NCBI GenBank assembly: GCA_012295275.1
Contig: CM022665.1
Coordinates: forward strand, 35,097,522-35,161,521
From: Chrysomallon squamiferum
Taxonomy: Eukaryota > Mollusca > Gastropoda > Neomphalida > Peltospiridae
Direction: 5' to 3'
DNA length: 64,000 bases
Positions within the stretch are counted from its first letter, which is position 1. Every line of letters begins with the position of its first letter. The position numbers and the translations under genes were made by a program. Shown here one piece after another: positions 51,021 through 63,093 of the stretch. Below the pieces are notes generated by a model. It saw only the letters and a list, made by a program, of their open reading frames with translations. It was not told the origin of the DNA and made no database searches.

Positions 51021-51092
51021 ATGGCTGGAAGACCAGTGAAACCAAGAAGAAAGGTTACTTGGACAGCAGATACTTACTTTAGGAAGGATAAG
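51021..51092 (+). CDS. Candidate alternative first exon, basic N terminus
   Basis: ATG with A at -3 and G at +4 opens 24 codons, MAGRPVKPRRKVTWTADTYF followed by RKDK, and a gtaaag donor in phase 0. The segment is basic, unlike the acidic first exon at 44723. RKVTW fits the RVxF-type protein phosphatase 1 docking pattern, but this short motif is common. No splice acceptor upstream joins in frame to the earlier candidate exons, so an internal promoter is more likely. I do not recognise the protein. Confidence 0.4.
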
Positions 51093-53216
51093 GTAAAGAT
51101 TTTAAAATTTGTAACCTTTCTTAGTAATACATTATACTAATGCTTAAATTTTGTTACACTCACTGAAATGGAAGATAAGATAAAAGATTGTAATCAACAT
51201 TTTGTCATAGTCACTGTGGCATTTTAAAGGATTTACTTATTTTTTTAAAACGGTAATATATTAAAAATAATATAATTAATACTAATATATTATATTAATA
51301 ATTAAATTTTATTATAATCACTAAAATGGTAGAGAGTTAATATCAGCAAAAACAAGATGAGATAATAAAATGTATTTAAGCATTTTGTTATGGTAAGATT
51401 TCAGGACAAAATAAAAGGTCTGTGTATTTTATAAAAAAATAAGTAAATTTAAAATGTATTTTTTTGTACTATTAATGATATTATAACAGTAACCTTAAAA
51501 ATAAGATATTAAAAATGTTATATTTATATTTCCAAAAAGAATGTAGATTTAAAATGTTTATGTACACACACATACTATGTTTAGTATTCTGTTTATATGC
51601 CAGTATTTAGTTGTGATAATTAGAACAGCAAATATGGCTTATTTTTAATTTAGAAATGGCCATATATTACATGTAAAAAAATATTGTACTTACGCAAGTT
51701 TTTATGTTATGGTTGCCAAAATGACATATTTTGGTTAATCTCATCTGCACAGTAATTATTTATTTCAGAAAACAAGAAGTGTTATTGTCATTTGTACTTT
51801 CTTATACTTACGTTTTGATAAAAAATTGTGTAACATTTCAAAACTTTAGTGTGTACATGAGTGTGTATATTATTAGTTTGCAATAAGAAACTTAAACAGT
51901 GATGTCAGAACATTACCGCATTTTTCTTTTATTATTTTTTAATTAATTATTATTATTATCATTACTATTATTATTATTATTATTTATCATTCATTTTTAG
52001 TTTGCTATTTTACTTCAAATTTTATTTCCAATATAATAATAATAATCTTTTTGTATGATTGTGTGTGTTTGAATATTGATGTATGTCAAGTATGTCTATA
52101 TCCCCTTTTTGTTTTTTTATTTGATAAAGTTTTATTAGTAGTAGTATTATTTCTTTTTTATTTCTTTTCTTTTGTTTTATTTCATTTTTGTTTTATTTTA
52201 TTTTATCATAATTTGTAAATTGTTTGTATTAAATGCTACAAAATTGTCCAACTGTGTTTTCATCTAACCAATTTTCTAATAGTGTCACAATTATAGACTG
52301 CTTCAATAGACTTGTCATCTGACTGATGATGTTCTGATAACATGTGATGGAAATAGAGATTTAATATCAGATTAAACTGGTCCATCAGAACTGCAACTCA
52401 TCACATACTGAAAATATTAAGCATTTTTCATAACCAAAATTAAGTTCAGTGGCATTTCCATTGAAATGCCTGTAATGTATACTGTATTCATTGCTGACAA
52501 GTTTCTTTTCTTTTTGTCTTTTTTTCTGTTCTTTTTGTTTATTTATTTATTTATTTTATTTCTTTTTTCTTTTTTTTAATACTGATATATAAAACTAAAA
52601 AAAAAAAAAATATTATTTTCAGAAATACAGATTTAAACTCAGTTTAAAAATAATATACATGACAGTTATGTGTATCTTGTATTTAATACATTTTGACAAC
52701 AGTAATGGATTAAAAAAAAAAAGAAGTTGTAAATACTGGTCTTTTGAATAGTTGTTTCTTTATACCGGTATTAAACATTTTAACAATAACCACAATGGCC
52801 AAATAAATAAATAAAAAAAAAACTTTATTTAAAACATTGGTCTTTTGACAAGACATTAAATTTTTAATAATATATTTATAAAAAATAACAATAACTTCAC
52901 TATTGTTTATTTTGCATGTTTTTTAAAACTGGATATTTTCATAATATTTACATATTTTTTATACTTTATTATTATTATTACTGTTGTTGTTATTATTACT
53001 TCTACTACTACTATTGTTACTACTAATATAAAATCACAATGGGAACCCACTCATAAATATAAATAATTTTTGATGATTTTGTTAGTAAAATGTTTATATT
53101 AATTATAATTTTCAGTAATTAGCTATTACTGATACTTTTGAAAATATATTATATATTTAAAAACATTTAGGATAAGTAAATTGCAAAAGGCTAATTCTGC
53201 CATTATCCAAATAATA
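51093..53216 (+). other. Presumed intron, CpG-free
   Basis: No CpG occurs between 51961 and 52620 by hand count. T-rich and A-rich tracts only; no exon or element recognised. Confidence 0.5.
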
Positions 53217-53217
53217 A

Positions 53218-53266
<49 letters not shown>
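53217..53266. repeat. (AAT)n microsatellite
   Basis: About 16 copies immediately before the Tc1 fragment. Confidence 0.97.
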
Positions 53267-53282
53267 TATACTTAACCAAAAA

Positions 53283-53730
53283 TGTTTAGCAAGTTTCTGT
53301 TTATACATGACAATGCTAGACCACATATTGCTAGTCTAACCACTAATCTTCTTGAATGGAACCACATGCATGTTGAACTGGCCACCAAAGCCCCTGACTT
53401 GTTCCCAATTGAGCATGCATGGGACCTACTGGGCTGTAGGGTATGTGAAAACCATCCTCATATCCTTAATGTTCATGACCTACAATTACTCTGAACCAGG
53501 AATGGAACATAATTTCTGTTCCTGAGATTAATACTCTCATTAGAAGCTAGAGACAATGCTGTCATCAATGCCGCTGGTGCAAATACACATTATTGAGCCT
53601 CTCTCACCATTTTGATAGATGTACCCCTCCATTTCATCAGTTGACATTGTGACATTCAGAAATGCTGTATCACTGAAATAATGTTTACAAATAAATTCAA
53701 CATCCAATCAGGTTGTCTGTATTTTATGTC
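53283..53730 (+). mobile_element. Tc1-like transposase C-terminal fragment (dead)
   Basis: The frame from 53282 to 53494 reads FIHDNARPHIA and later KAPDLFPIEHAWDLLGCRV, matching the second and third catalytic blocks of Tc1 transposases (QDNARPHxA and SPDLNPIExxWDxLGRRV). After the stop, a further frame has EARDNAVINAAGANTHY, like the C-terminal RCxAVIxAxGGHTxY. The N-terminal DNA-binding domain and first catalytic Asp are missing and Asn of DLNP is Phe. It is inactive. No inverted repeats were located. Confidence 0.85.
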
Positions 53731-54155
53731 TTGTACATAATTGCTAAACTTATTTGGCACAGTATAATAATAATAATAAAGTATTAAGTTTTAAAATGTG
53801 ATGGTGAACAAGGTTCTAAAGAATATGCCATTGATTTCAGCTCTCATACAGATATTATAGAACCACAATTAACAACAGTGATTCATTGTATTAATCTGGG
53901 TGTTGCCTCCACTTTGAAGATCTGAATTCACACAAATATGCAATGAAACCGAACAATTTGTGCCCATGGGAATATATTTAATTAAGTATAGAGATAACAA
54001 ACAAAATATGATTTACAAGGTTAAGAAAAGAAAACATTAAACTGGTTTGAATGATCAAATTGGGAAAAAACATTAAACATTAGATTTGCAAAAAAATAAA
54101 TTTTTCCAAATGAATTAGGAGAATAAATTAGAATAAAATACCAGTTTTATTATTA

Positions 54156-54954
54156 GTTTAGGATAGTGGTTCTCAAATTTTTGGAAGTTGGGGCACACTT
54201 GAAATTTTACAAAAAATTTCAGGCACACTACACACAAAATGCTAAGAAATATAATCAAAATGTGAAAAAACAAACAGAAATAACTGAAAGAAGGGTATAT
54301 ACCTTTATTTATCATCTATTTTGTGCTGATGAGAAGTACGTGTCTTGGCAATTTCTTCTGCCCATACATACAGTATGATTAGCAAACTCTCATTTCCTCG
54401 TCAACAGACTGAAGATTTATTCTTTTTTTGCACTTGATGTTGGTGAGAGTGGAAAATCCTAATTCACATAAATATGATGTTGAAAATTGCAGTAAAATTG
54501 ATAAAGCTTTTTTTCATATTGACTGGTATTCTTCTCTGTGAAATCCAAAAAATTTCAAGACTAGATTCCTTATATTTAATCTTCAATCCACCATTGGTGA
54601 ATACAGCTGCTAGTTTTTCTTCTTCAGTTAATGTTAAACTAGCATCATCTGAAATTTCTATGAATGGATTTTGAATCCAAGCGTATTGTTCAGTGTTAAG
54701 TGATGGAAAATATTAATTTAATTTATCTTCCAACTGGCTATTTCATGCTGGATATCTTTCCTCTCTTAACATAATAATAATGATCTGCCATAAAGAACAT
54801 TTTAATGCTGAAGTGTGGATATAATGTACTATAAATCAATTTTTTAACATCACTAATATCTACCTAGTTTCTAGAATTTTGTGGGGCACACCTAAGCATG
54901 TTTCTGGTGTACCAGTGTGCCCAGGCACACCGTTTGAGAACCACTGGTTTAGGA
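54156..54954 (-). mobile_element. hAT-family element with 8-bp target duplication and transposase tail
   Basis: Ends are inverted: left TAGTGGTTCTCAAA (54164) and right, read inward, CAGTGGTTCTCAAA (54946). The 8-mer GTTTAGGA flanks both sides (54156-54163 and 54947-54954), the target-site duplication length of hAT transposons. Second inner repeats with GGCACAC words lie inside each end. On the minus strand near 54500-54370 a frame reads KALSILLQFSTSYLCELGF then STLTNIKCKKR, the hAT C-terminal dimerisation region seen in ZBED5/SCAND3-type proteins. Length about 783 bp, so the N-terminal and catalytic parts are deleted. Dead copy. Confidence 0.88.
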
Positions 54955-56640
54955 GATAAAAAAAACAACAACCAGAAAACACCTACAAAAGTGACATGAA
55001 AAAACATTTTAGGTATAAAAAGTATCATTATATTAATCACCAGTTTTTAACTAATCTATTCTTTTCTTTCTTTTCTGTTTCCTTTTTTGATTATTATTAT
55101 TTTTTTTTTCTAAATTAACAAATTCAAAACAGTCTAATAGTCATTACCTACATGTATCATAGAAATATATATATTTTTTTTTTCTACCAATTTAAAGCCT
55201 ACTATTACATTCAACAAGAAAATATTTTATATTATAAACCGTATACAAAGAGGACATTCAGGTGATACACTTTTTTTTAAACTTTCTACAGAATTTAGTT
55301 TAATCATTCTAAAAACCATGTTCTTTCATTTAATGAAGGAAAGTAATTTCTTATCTGAAATTCCTGTCATATCAGTTATTGTTCATTGATCTGCAGTTAA
55401 GTAATTTTCTGCATGCAGTTTGCCAAGCTCATTTGTCTTTAACATTCATCTGTTTCACACTGTCTCTATCCTTTGACTCTTCTGGCATGGGTGACTTACC
55501 ATGAGCCAGACCTCATGCTGGTGTAGCATTCCAAGACTGTTATACATGTAAGCCCATTTAACATGTCAAATGAATGAATGAACTGTTGTTTATTTATCAA
55601 TATTATCAATGTTATTATTAACTGTTATTAATGGGTGTCAGTCATCTACTATAATGTGTTACTCATCAGTTAACAAGTTCATTCATCTGTATTGGTCTGT
55701 CTCTACCTACCAATAGACACAAAATTACATTTATGGCATTTGGTAAAACAGTCATCAAGCAGTGAATAACAATGAATAAAGACTAGAAAATATTATTTGT
55801 ATAACTGTATGAAGATGTACAGCTGATTTTTGTCAACAAAGACACTCATACAAATTTTATTTTATATAGCTTCAGTTTTAAATTTAGATTTAAAAAAATA
55901 ATAATAATCCATAGGTAATTACTAATGAAGCAAGTGGATGTGTCTGACAGTGTCATAATTTCCTGTGTGTCAAAGTTGTTATATTATAATCACCTCTTTT
56001 ATAAGATGTGCTCAAAATTAGTAATCAAAGATGTCTGAAGCAGATATAAATAGTAAAAATTGCATCTACTAGAACAAAATCATTAATTAACAACTCTGTA
56101 CATTATCAAGTCTGGCAGAAAGGGATTACTTTAAAGATGGCTGATGCTGGCACCAGACACATTAACATTTTGCACCACAGAGAACAGACATTTCTTATAT
56201 GGCAATCTGCTAGTTCAGTCTTCTTGACTAATTACATTGTCTGTTCTTCTTGATCATCTTCATGAAATAATATCTGATATCCTGATATCCTGCGAGTATG
56301 AGTTTGTAAAAGGTCAATCAGGAGGAGACCGTGGCTGGATACCAGCCAATCTACATATTAGATATTTATATTTCATTTATTATTATATTATGAATCGGAA
56401 TTTTAATGTTAATTTATTACTTGCTACATTCACCTTTTACTTTTGGTCTTAACACTCTGGATTTTGTTTGCTGCCTATGACTGTATCACCCACTGTTTCT
56501 GATCTGGTTAAAGAGTAAATTTCTAATTCAACCTGATTTTATCTGATTTCTTATGTTCTATTTTTTGTTTATTTTTTAATTATAATAAACACAATGGTAA
56601 CAGTATTTTAATCTTGTACATTTGAAATTGCCACCTGTTT
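54955..56640 (+). other. Presumed intron with one odd open frame
   Basis: Mostly AT-rich DNA. The frame at 56237-56452 contains EYEFVKGQSGGDRGWIPANL, which looks like the end of an SH3-type fold (GWIPAN), but has no splice sites that fit and is not assigned. Nothing else recognised. Confidence 0.35.
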
Positions 56641-56647
56641 GCTTTCT

Positions 56648-56840
56648 CTCACTAATCTAAAACAGCCACACTTTATCTTACTAAACTAAAATATCTACAT
56701 TTCATCTCACTAATCCAAATTAGCCTCACTTCATTTCATTAATCTAACATAGTCAATCTTACTAATCTAAAATATGCACATTTACCTGTTAATAAAAATT
56801 ATCTGCACTTTATCTTACTAATATAAAATAGCCACATATT
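56648..56840. repeat. Degenerate 29-bp minisatellite
   Basis: Units beginning CTYACTAATCTAAAAYAG and continuing with CCACATTTCAT-like words repeat about every 29 bases for roughly six to seven copies, with one shortened unit and one extended unit. Confidence 0.8.
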
Positions 56841-57576
56841 TTTTGCTTTTTTTTCAAATCTCACTAACCTAATTTTGTTTTGACTTGTCTAAAATAGAGA
56901 AAAGTTCCAATGTTGCAGTTATAAAAACCTAAAAGGATAATCAATAAATATTGCAATGAAATTGACAAAACTCTGAACACAATCTGTTGTATATGAATTA
57001 TGCTGACATAGTGAAACCCACTGGCTGAGCAAGATGTTATTGTTATTATTCCAGTGACAGATTTCTCTAAATTACCTGAGATAAAAACCTGACCAGCTTG
57101 GACTAGTAACAATACAGAGTGGTGCTAATCTACAGTGACAACAATAAACACATTCTTTCAAAGCTAGACACCCTTTGCCTTTAATTTGTGAGCAGTAAAT
57201 GAATGTGTAGTTAACCCACAAGGAAGCAAGTACTTTGGTACCTGGATGATAAATGAAATTACTTGCACAACTCTTGCAATGGATGTATTGTCAAATATCT
57301 CAGTATTTGTATGTGATGTGATATTTTCTGCTTAGAAGAGAAAAAAGTATATGTTTATTTGCAGTGGAAATTATTACATAGGTTTGGTTATATTTGATAG
57401 CATGTTTAAATATTTTGCAACAATGTTTACACATTTTTTTTCTCTTCAAATTGTATAGAATTTTTATGTGATAACATTTATTGTCAAATTTTGTATTCAT
57501 TTCTTTTGAAAATGTGCAGGAATAGATATTTAGAAATGTTTTTAAATTTTAACATATTTATTATAACTATTTTCAG
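56841..57576 (+). other. Presumed intron, nothing recognised
   Basis: AT-rich, CpG-poor. No exon or mobile element seen. Confidence 0.45.
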
Positions 57577-57597
57577 ATCAATTTTCTAATGCATAAG
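57577..57597 (+). CDS. Candidate 21-bp micro-exon
   Basis: A good acceptor (taactattttcag) and a gtaaat donor bound seven codons, INFLMHK, phase 0 on both sides. It would follow either candidate first exon in frame. So short a match is weak evidence. Confidence 0.18.
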
Positions 57598-59542
57598 GTA
57601 AATACACTTGAAACTAGCAGTTAGCTATTCATTCATAAAGTAATTTGTATCAGCTTGAAGGTTTTCTGTTTTATAGGTTCTATAATTATGTGGTTCTGAA
57701 TATGAGGCTTATGGAAATATTATCAGTAATCAGTTATGTATACTTTAAATATAAGGAAAATAACAAATACATACAATTATTAATTACTGTTTCATTAGAT
57801 ATTAACTGTATCAGTTAATAGGAGATGTGTAGAGGAAATTAATTATGTTTTCAAAAGATGTTTATTAGGCGTTTTACCTCAGCCTTCTGAAAATATTTTA
57901 CTGGTAATGTGATGAATATTTTTATTCAGGTCTATTAGATTTTTGTATAAAGTATTGGAGTGACTGTATTCACACTAGAATCAAATTATTATTATTTTTT
58001 TGATTGATTTTAAGGATTTCATTGTTATTTATAATTTCTTTAGTAACTTTTTTTCCTTTTTTTGTTGTGGCTTTTCTTCTTTTTTTTTTTCTTTTTTTTC
58101 AAATTTATGATATACAATATCTAATATATAATAAATCGTAATATTCCAAAGAAATTGAAGATTAATTACCACTGCATTCAACATAACTGAATTAAATGTA
58201 GCTGATTATTTTTGTCTATAATTATCCAGAATTTTAACCATAAATATATAAATATCACAGTACATATATGTCAGTGTATAAAAATAATTCTAATAAAAAC
58301 AGGTGCATTTTAATGGTGTCATTTTCAGTAATTTTAACTTTTTATAATTTTTATAATTCTTTGATGTGAGAGATAAGAGTTTAAATAACAGCTAGGTGTA
58401 AAATAAAACTGGTATTAACAAGAGAGGTGACAGCTGTTCTTTATTCATTTACCAATCAGAATGTTAAGTGAGAGATATAGGACTGAATCCTGTGACTTTA
58501 CCTTGGATTAATGGCACATGATTTGCATGAACAGTTTCTCTTTCAACAAAATTTTAAATATATTTTTTTGGTATCAGCTATTAGTGACAATTTAACAAAA
58601 GTGTATATGTGAAGAGTGAATACTGTTAGAAATTTTAACACATCATGTAATGATTCACTCAGGTGAAGGAAAAAGGAAAACAGGTTTCATTTTTCTTTTC
58701 AAACTTTTTTTTTTTTTTTTTGCTCCTTCATAAAGCAGAAAACACCAACAAAAACATGCATATTTAAATATTTTAAACACAGCTGTACATCATCCATTAT
58801 GTATTCTAAACCTAACCTTTCAGTTTATTCAATACCATGCTGTTATTTAAATCTCTATGCCATAAAATTACGAATTTACAACTTTAAAAATTTGGGGTCT
58901 TTTAACATATGTTTACAAAAAAAAAAAATTACTGTTAAAGTTTGGAACATTTAAAATACATCCAGTTGAAAAAACATAATATTTTAAAATGTAATATAAA
59001 CATTCCCACTTACACGTGCATTTTCTAACACTTTATCAGCAACAATTGCTTTAAAAATGTTTTATATATATATGAATATATTACATGCATGTCTTTTCCT
59101 TTATATATTTTATGCTGCATTTCCTTGCTGAAGTTTCCAGCTGTGTTGGTTAACAGTGTTCAGTAAAAGTTTGTGTGTCTGATGCCAAACTTGTTAAAAA
59201 AAGCAAGTGGACAATTTTTAGCACATGTTGACATTGTAAATGTGTGTCATCCCAACATTTCTTTTTTTCCTTATTAAGGTGAATGTTCATTTAGTCAACA
59301 TGATCTCATTCACAACAGACAGGTGACAGCATGCTGGACTTTCTTTGTGTTATTTTGATGGAGTACTCAGTTAATAGTTACACAGACTGATTTAGCAGCA
59401 TGTTATTTTTTGTCTATTACTGTTGGTCAAAAATTTTATAAAGTTGTTCCATTTAAAAAAACAACAACAATAAACAAAACCTGCTAAAACAATAAGAACT
59501 CTGCAGTACAAAAAATTGCCTATGATATATTAATTATGTTCA
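57598..59542 (+). other. Presumed intron, nothing recognised
   Basis: AT-rich with T-runs at 58081-58099 and 58706-58721. No exon or element supported. Confidence 0.45.
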
Positions 59543-59587
59543 ATGATGGAGTGTTCAATACCAAAGATTGTTATCACATGTGAAGAG
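59543..59587 (+). CDS. Candidate alternative first exon
   Basis: Two adjacent ATGs (59543 and 59546, the second with G at +4) open MMECSIPKIVITCEE, then a strong gtgagt donor in phase 0. The amino acid choice is not typical of AT-repeat translation. Together with 44723 and 51021 it suggests staggered promoters feeding a shared downstream exon. Not recognised. Confidence 0.3.
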
Positions 59588-60360
59588 GTGAGTTTAAATT
59601 CTTCCTTTTTTCTTTGAACTATAATTTGGATAATTGGATTATGATGTATAACAGGAATATTAATTGTTGATGAATGAATATTTCATTTATGTTCAATGTA
59701 TATATGACTGTAAATATATTTCACATTAACTAATTATATCATTTGTGTTGATTGAAAGTGTTCTTGGTTGTATGTCAGTGAATATATTTTATTATTACTG
59801 AATGTTTATTTGGTGTTGGTGAAAGAACACAGAAATAGAACTGAATAATAATTTTTTACTTTCTGAATGGATAGGATGAAGGTGAATGTGTTCATGTTTG
59901 TAAGCATAAGACTGTTTATATCATACTTACATTTTACATAAAATTACAAGAAGTTTAGCTGAAAACTGAATTACATTTTGTCTTTAAATAATTAATATTT
60001 GATATTTTAAATAACATTTTTTTAATTTACAAATTACTTATTATTTGAATAACATAATAGTAATTAATATATTTGTTTATAATAATCAAATAGAACATTC
60101 ACTATCACATATTTTAAAAACAATTAAATTGTTACCAAATATTATATTGAAACCAGCCTCAGTAGTGCTGTAGTGTAGTTAAGCTAATGTCTTAATCCTG
60201 AAAAGTACCAGGATCATTTCTTAATGCCAGCTCCTTGTGAAAGCTAATAAGTAACATGTATGACCACTGTGCTCTGTTCTTCCAGTATAATGTTAACACT
60301 ATCTGGGTAGACAGTCCTATACTGTGTGCTTGAGACAGGCATGTTTGACCATTTGGTGGA
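59588..60360 (+). other. Presumed intron, nothing recognised
   Basis: AT-rich, CpG-poor DNA without exon or element evidence. Confidence 0.45.
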
Positions 60361-60702
60361 TACAGGTACTGGACCAATTATCTGGACTACTTGGAGCCTG
60401 AGGCATTCCAGATTTCTGGATTTCCTAGTTTTCTTGTACCAAGGCATCTAAATACATAAATAATTAGGTATAAACATTTTAAAATTAAAAACATAAAGAA
60501 AATTGAAGATACACAACTGTGGCAACTCGACATGTAAACAATGCACTGAGTGAATGAATGCCATGCAGCTTGAAAGAGTAGTTCCAGTCTGGTGAGGACA
60601 ACACACATACACACAAACTATGAAAATAGCTTCAGGAAAAAACTTCCAGTTTTCTGGTCTTTCCAGATTTCAGGACATCAGATAATTAGTCCAGTACCTG
60701 TA
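60361..60702. mobile_element. TA-flanked MITE, about 340 bp
   Basis: The left end TACAGGTACTGGACC and the right end, read inward, TACAGGTACTGGACT are inverted copies, extending through AATTATCTG (about 24 bases with one mismatch), and further imperfectly through CCAGATTTCTGG-like words. TA lies at each outer edge, as for Tc1/mariner/pogo elements. No transposase frame inside, so it is non-autonomous. Confidence 0.85.
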
Positions 60703-61373
60703 TAAACATGTTCCAGACTGTTAGTATAATTAAATAAAATAAGAATAATAATTCAGCACAAAAAAAAAAAAAAAAAAAAAAAAACACAGTAAAAATATTA
60801 ATAATTTAAAGAAAAGATTTTTAAAAAGTATATAATAATAATCATATACATCTAGTAACAATGTCAACCATTTTTAAATCATTATAATAATAATAATAAT
60901 TGTGAAATTAAAGAAAAAATGTAAATTATACCTCTGCATATTCTGTAAATGAATACTTGATATGAAAAATCAAATAATGTCACTAAGTTTGAAGTAAACA
61001 CAAATATTTATGAAAACAGTGAAATAGGTACAAAGAAAAGCATACCTGAAAACAAACATAGTTTATATAGCCCAGATTTTATTATTACCTGCACATGAAT
61101 TACCTGGATTTCTGAGAAATGAAAGTTATATTTTTCTCATTTACTATTATTGTTAAACAAATATTGTATTTCTAATAATTTCACTACGTTTTAGATTTAT
61201 GTTATTTTTAAAATCTTATATTAATAAAATTTATTTAATTACATGTAGTTTATTTTGGTTTGTTGTTTTCTCAGGGGTTTGGCAGTTTAATATTCAGTGT
61301 TCAGACATTATATTAAATGTTATATTTTTACATATTTTGTTACAGCCCTTCTTTAATTATTTCTGAATAAACA

Positions 61374-61427
<54 letters not shown>

Positions 61428-61950
61428 ATATACAAAATAATGATGAAAAAATGATAATAGTGACTGTTGGAAAACCATTTATGCATGTAGTTTATCATGT
61501 TTATTCAAGGGTTTTTTTGTTGTTTACTTTATATTTATATACTGGCAATATAAATTGTTAGAACCATATAATGTTACTTTTCATAGAATGACATGTTTTC
61601 TTTTCTCAGTAGTGTCAAACTGTTTTAAATCCTTGATAATAAATATGCCATGAACAAAAATATTTAATAAAAATAAAGTGCATCTATGAATAAAGTCTTG
61701 TACCTAGCAAATGAATTTAAAAAAACCTTCAAACTCTTGTGTTTATTACACCTTATGGGGTGATTACTGTCACTGATGTTGCTTGGGCTTGAGAATGCAG
61801 AAAGGAATGTGAACTTAAAAACTCCTTTGTATTTGAGACACTAAATTATTCTTATTAGCAAAAACCTGTATATTAAACATTTGTGCATATAAAACATATG
61901 TATGTATGTATGTATGTACATATGTACATACTTGTGTGTGTATATATAAA
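60703..61950 (+). other. Presumed intron with A-run and (AT)n
   Basis: A-run at 60759-60784 and a perfect (AT)n tract at 61376-61420. No exon recognised. Confidence 0.5.
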
Positions 61951-62830
61951 CAGGGTGTGTCGGGTATTTGACAAAATCACTTTAAAAAGCAGTAAGTTCT
62001 GAACATTAATTAAATATCATTCTTGAGCCCCAAAATGGAAGCTTTGATTCCAATACAGGAGATGAAAAGGCATTGCCAGTTAGCTCTGTTGTCAGAGTCA
62101 GCAATCAGAGGTATGGTGAATGAAAATATCAGGTGTAAATCCTATGTTACAGGGCAGTTCATGGCAAAAACCATGTGATATGGATGAAGCTGACCAAACT
62201 CAAATACCCTGAGGAACCCAGCAATCTGGTGTTTTTCTCAGATGAAAAAAAGTGAACAGAATGTATATGATCCACTGTTATGCACATCTGTAATGATATG
62301 TGGAGTTGTGAGCAATCAGGGCCACACCATGTCTCCCTTTTTTTTTGCTGTGGCACCTCATAATCAATGCTGCCATCTATATTAGGATACTGTTGATAGC
62401 TTGAAGGGGCAAGACTATGGTCCCTCTTGCACAGATTATGCAACATATGAATGGCTGTCCAAAACTTTTAATGATCATATTACTGCTGACATTTGGCTTC
62501 TTAGTTTTCCTGAATTAAACTCTCTGAAATACTATTTTTTGGATCATTGAGAAGGAGACAAGCATACTCACAATAACAAGGATTCACTTTAGGCCACTTT
62601 CAGGGAAATTATGGCCAACATGAATAAAGAACACCTGATCAACACACGTAATCGTTTCAGAAGCCACAGAGATGCCATAACTGAGCCTGATGCTGATTTT
62701 ATTTAATAAACTTAAGCTTTGTGTATGTAAGACAAGTATCAAATTCTGTAAAAATTCACTGTTTTTTCTTCTAAATATTTTATGTTTTCATCAAATTAAC
62801 ATTTTTCTCAAATACCTGATGCATCCTTCA
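61951..62830 (+). mobile_element. Decayed mariner-type element
   Basis: Left end AGGGTGTGTCGGGTATTTGA and right end, read inward, AGGATGCATCAGGTATTTGA are inverted copies of about 27 bases. In between, broken frames match mariner transposase: LVFFSDEKK (first catalytic Asp block), CEQSGPHHVS..FFF, then FPELNSLKYYFLDH in place of SPDLNPLDYYVW, and IMANMNKEHLINTRNRFRSH near the C terminus. Several stops and frameshifts and a length of about 880 bp (intact members are near 1.3 kb) show it is internally deleted and dead. Confidence 0.88.
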
Positions 62831-62832
62831 TG

Positions 62833-62857
62833 TGCATGTGTGTGTGTGTGTGTGTGT
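62833..62857. repeat. (TG)n microsatellite
   Basis: Lies between the mariner remnant and the palindrome. Confidence 0.9.
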
Positions 62858-62865
62858 AATTATAT

Positions 62866-63093
62866 GCATTAATATAAAAATAAAATAAACAAGGACCCAC
62901 ATGCACATACAGAAATATGCCCACACTCACACCCTCACACAGTCATACAAAGTTAAATACAACAAAAAGATATTTCTATTTATATATGTGTGTATGATTT
63001 TGTATATTTAACTTTGTATGTTTGTGCATGAGAGTGTGTGTTTATTTTTTGTTTTTATTTTTATATTTTTTTTATATTTTTTTATATTAATGC
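62866..63093. repeat. Imperfect palindrome of about 228 bp (fold-back element)
   Basis: GCATTAATATAAAAATAAAA at the left returns as TTTTATATTAATGC at the right, and the inner arms TCATACAAAGTTAAATACA and TTTAACTTTGTATG pair as well, as do the CACACTC and GAGTGTGTG words. The whole could fold to a long hairpin. It resembles a fold-back MITE but has no clear target duplication. Confidence 0.75.
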
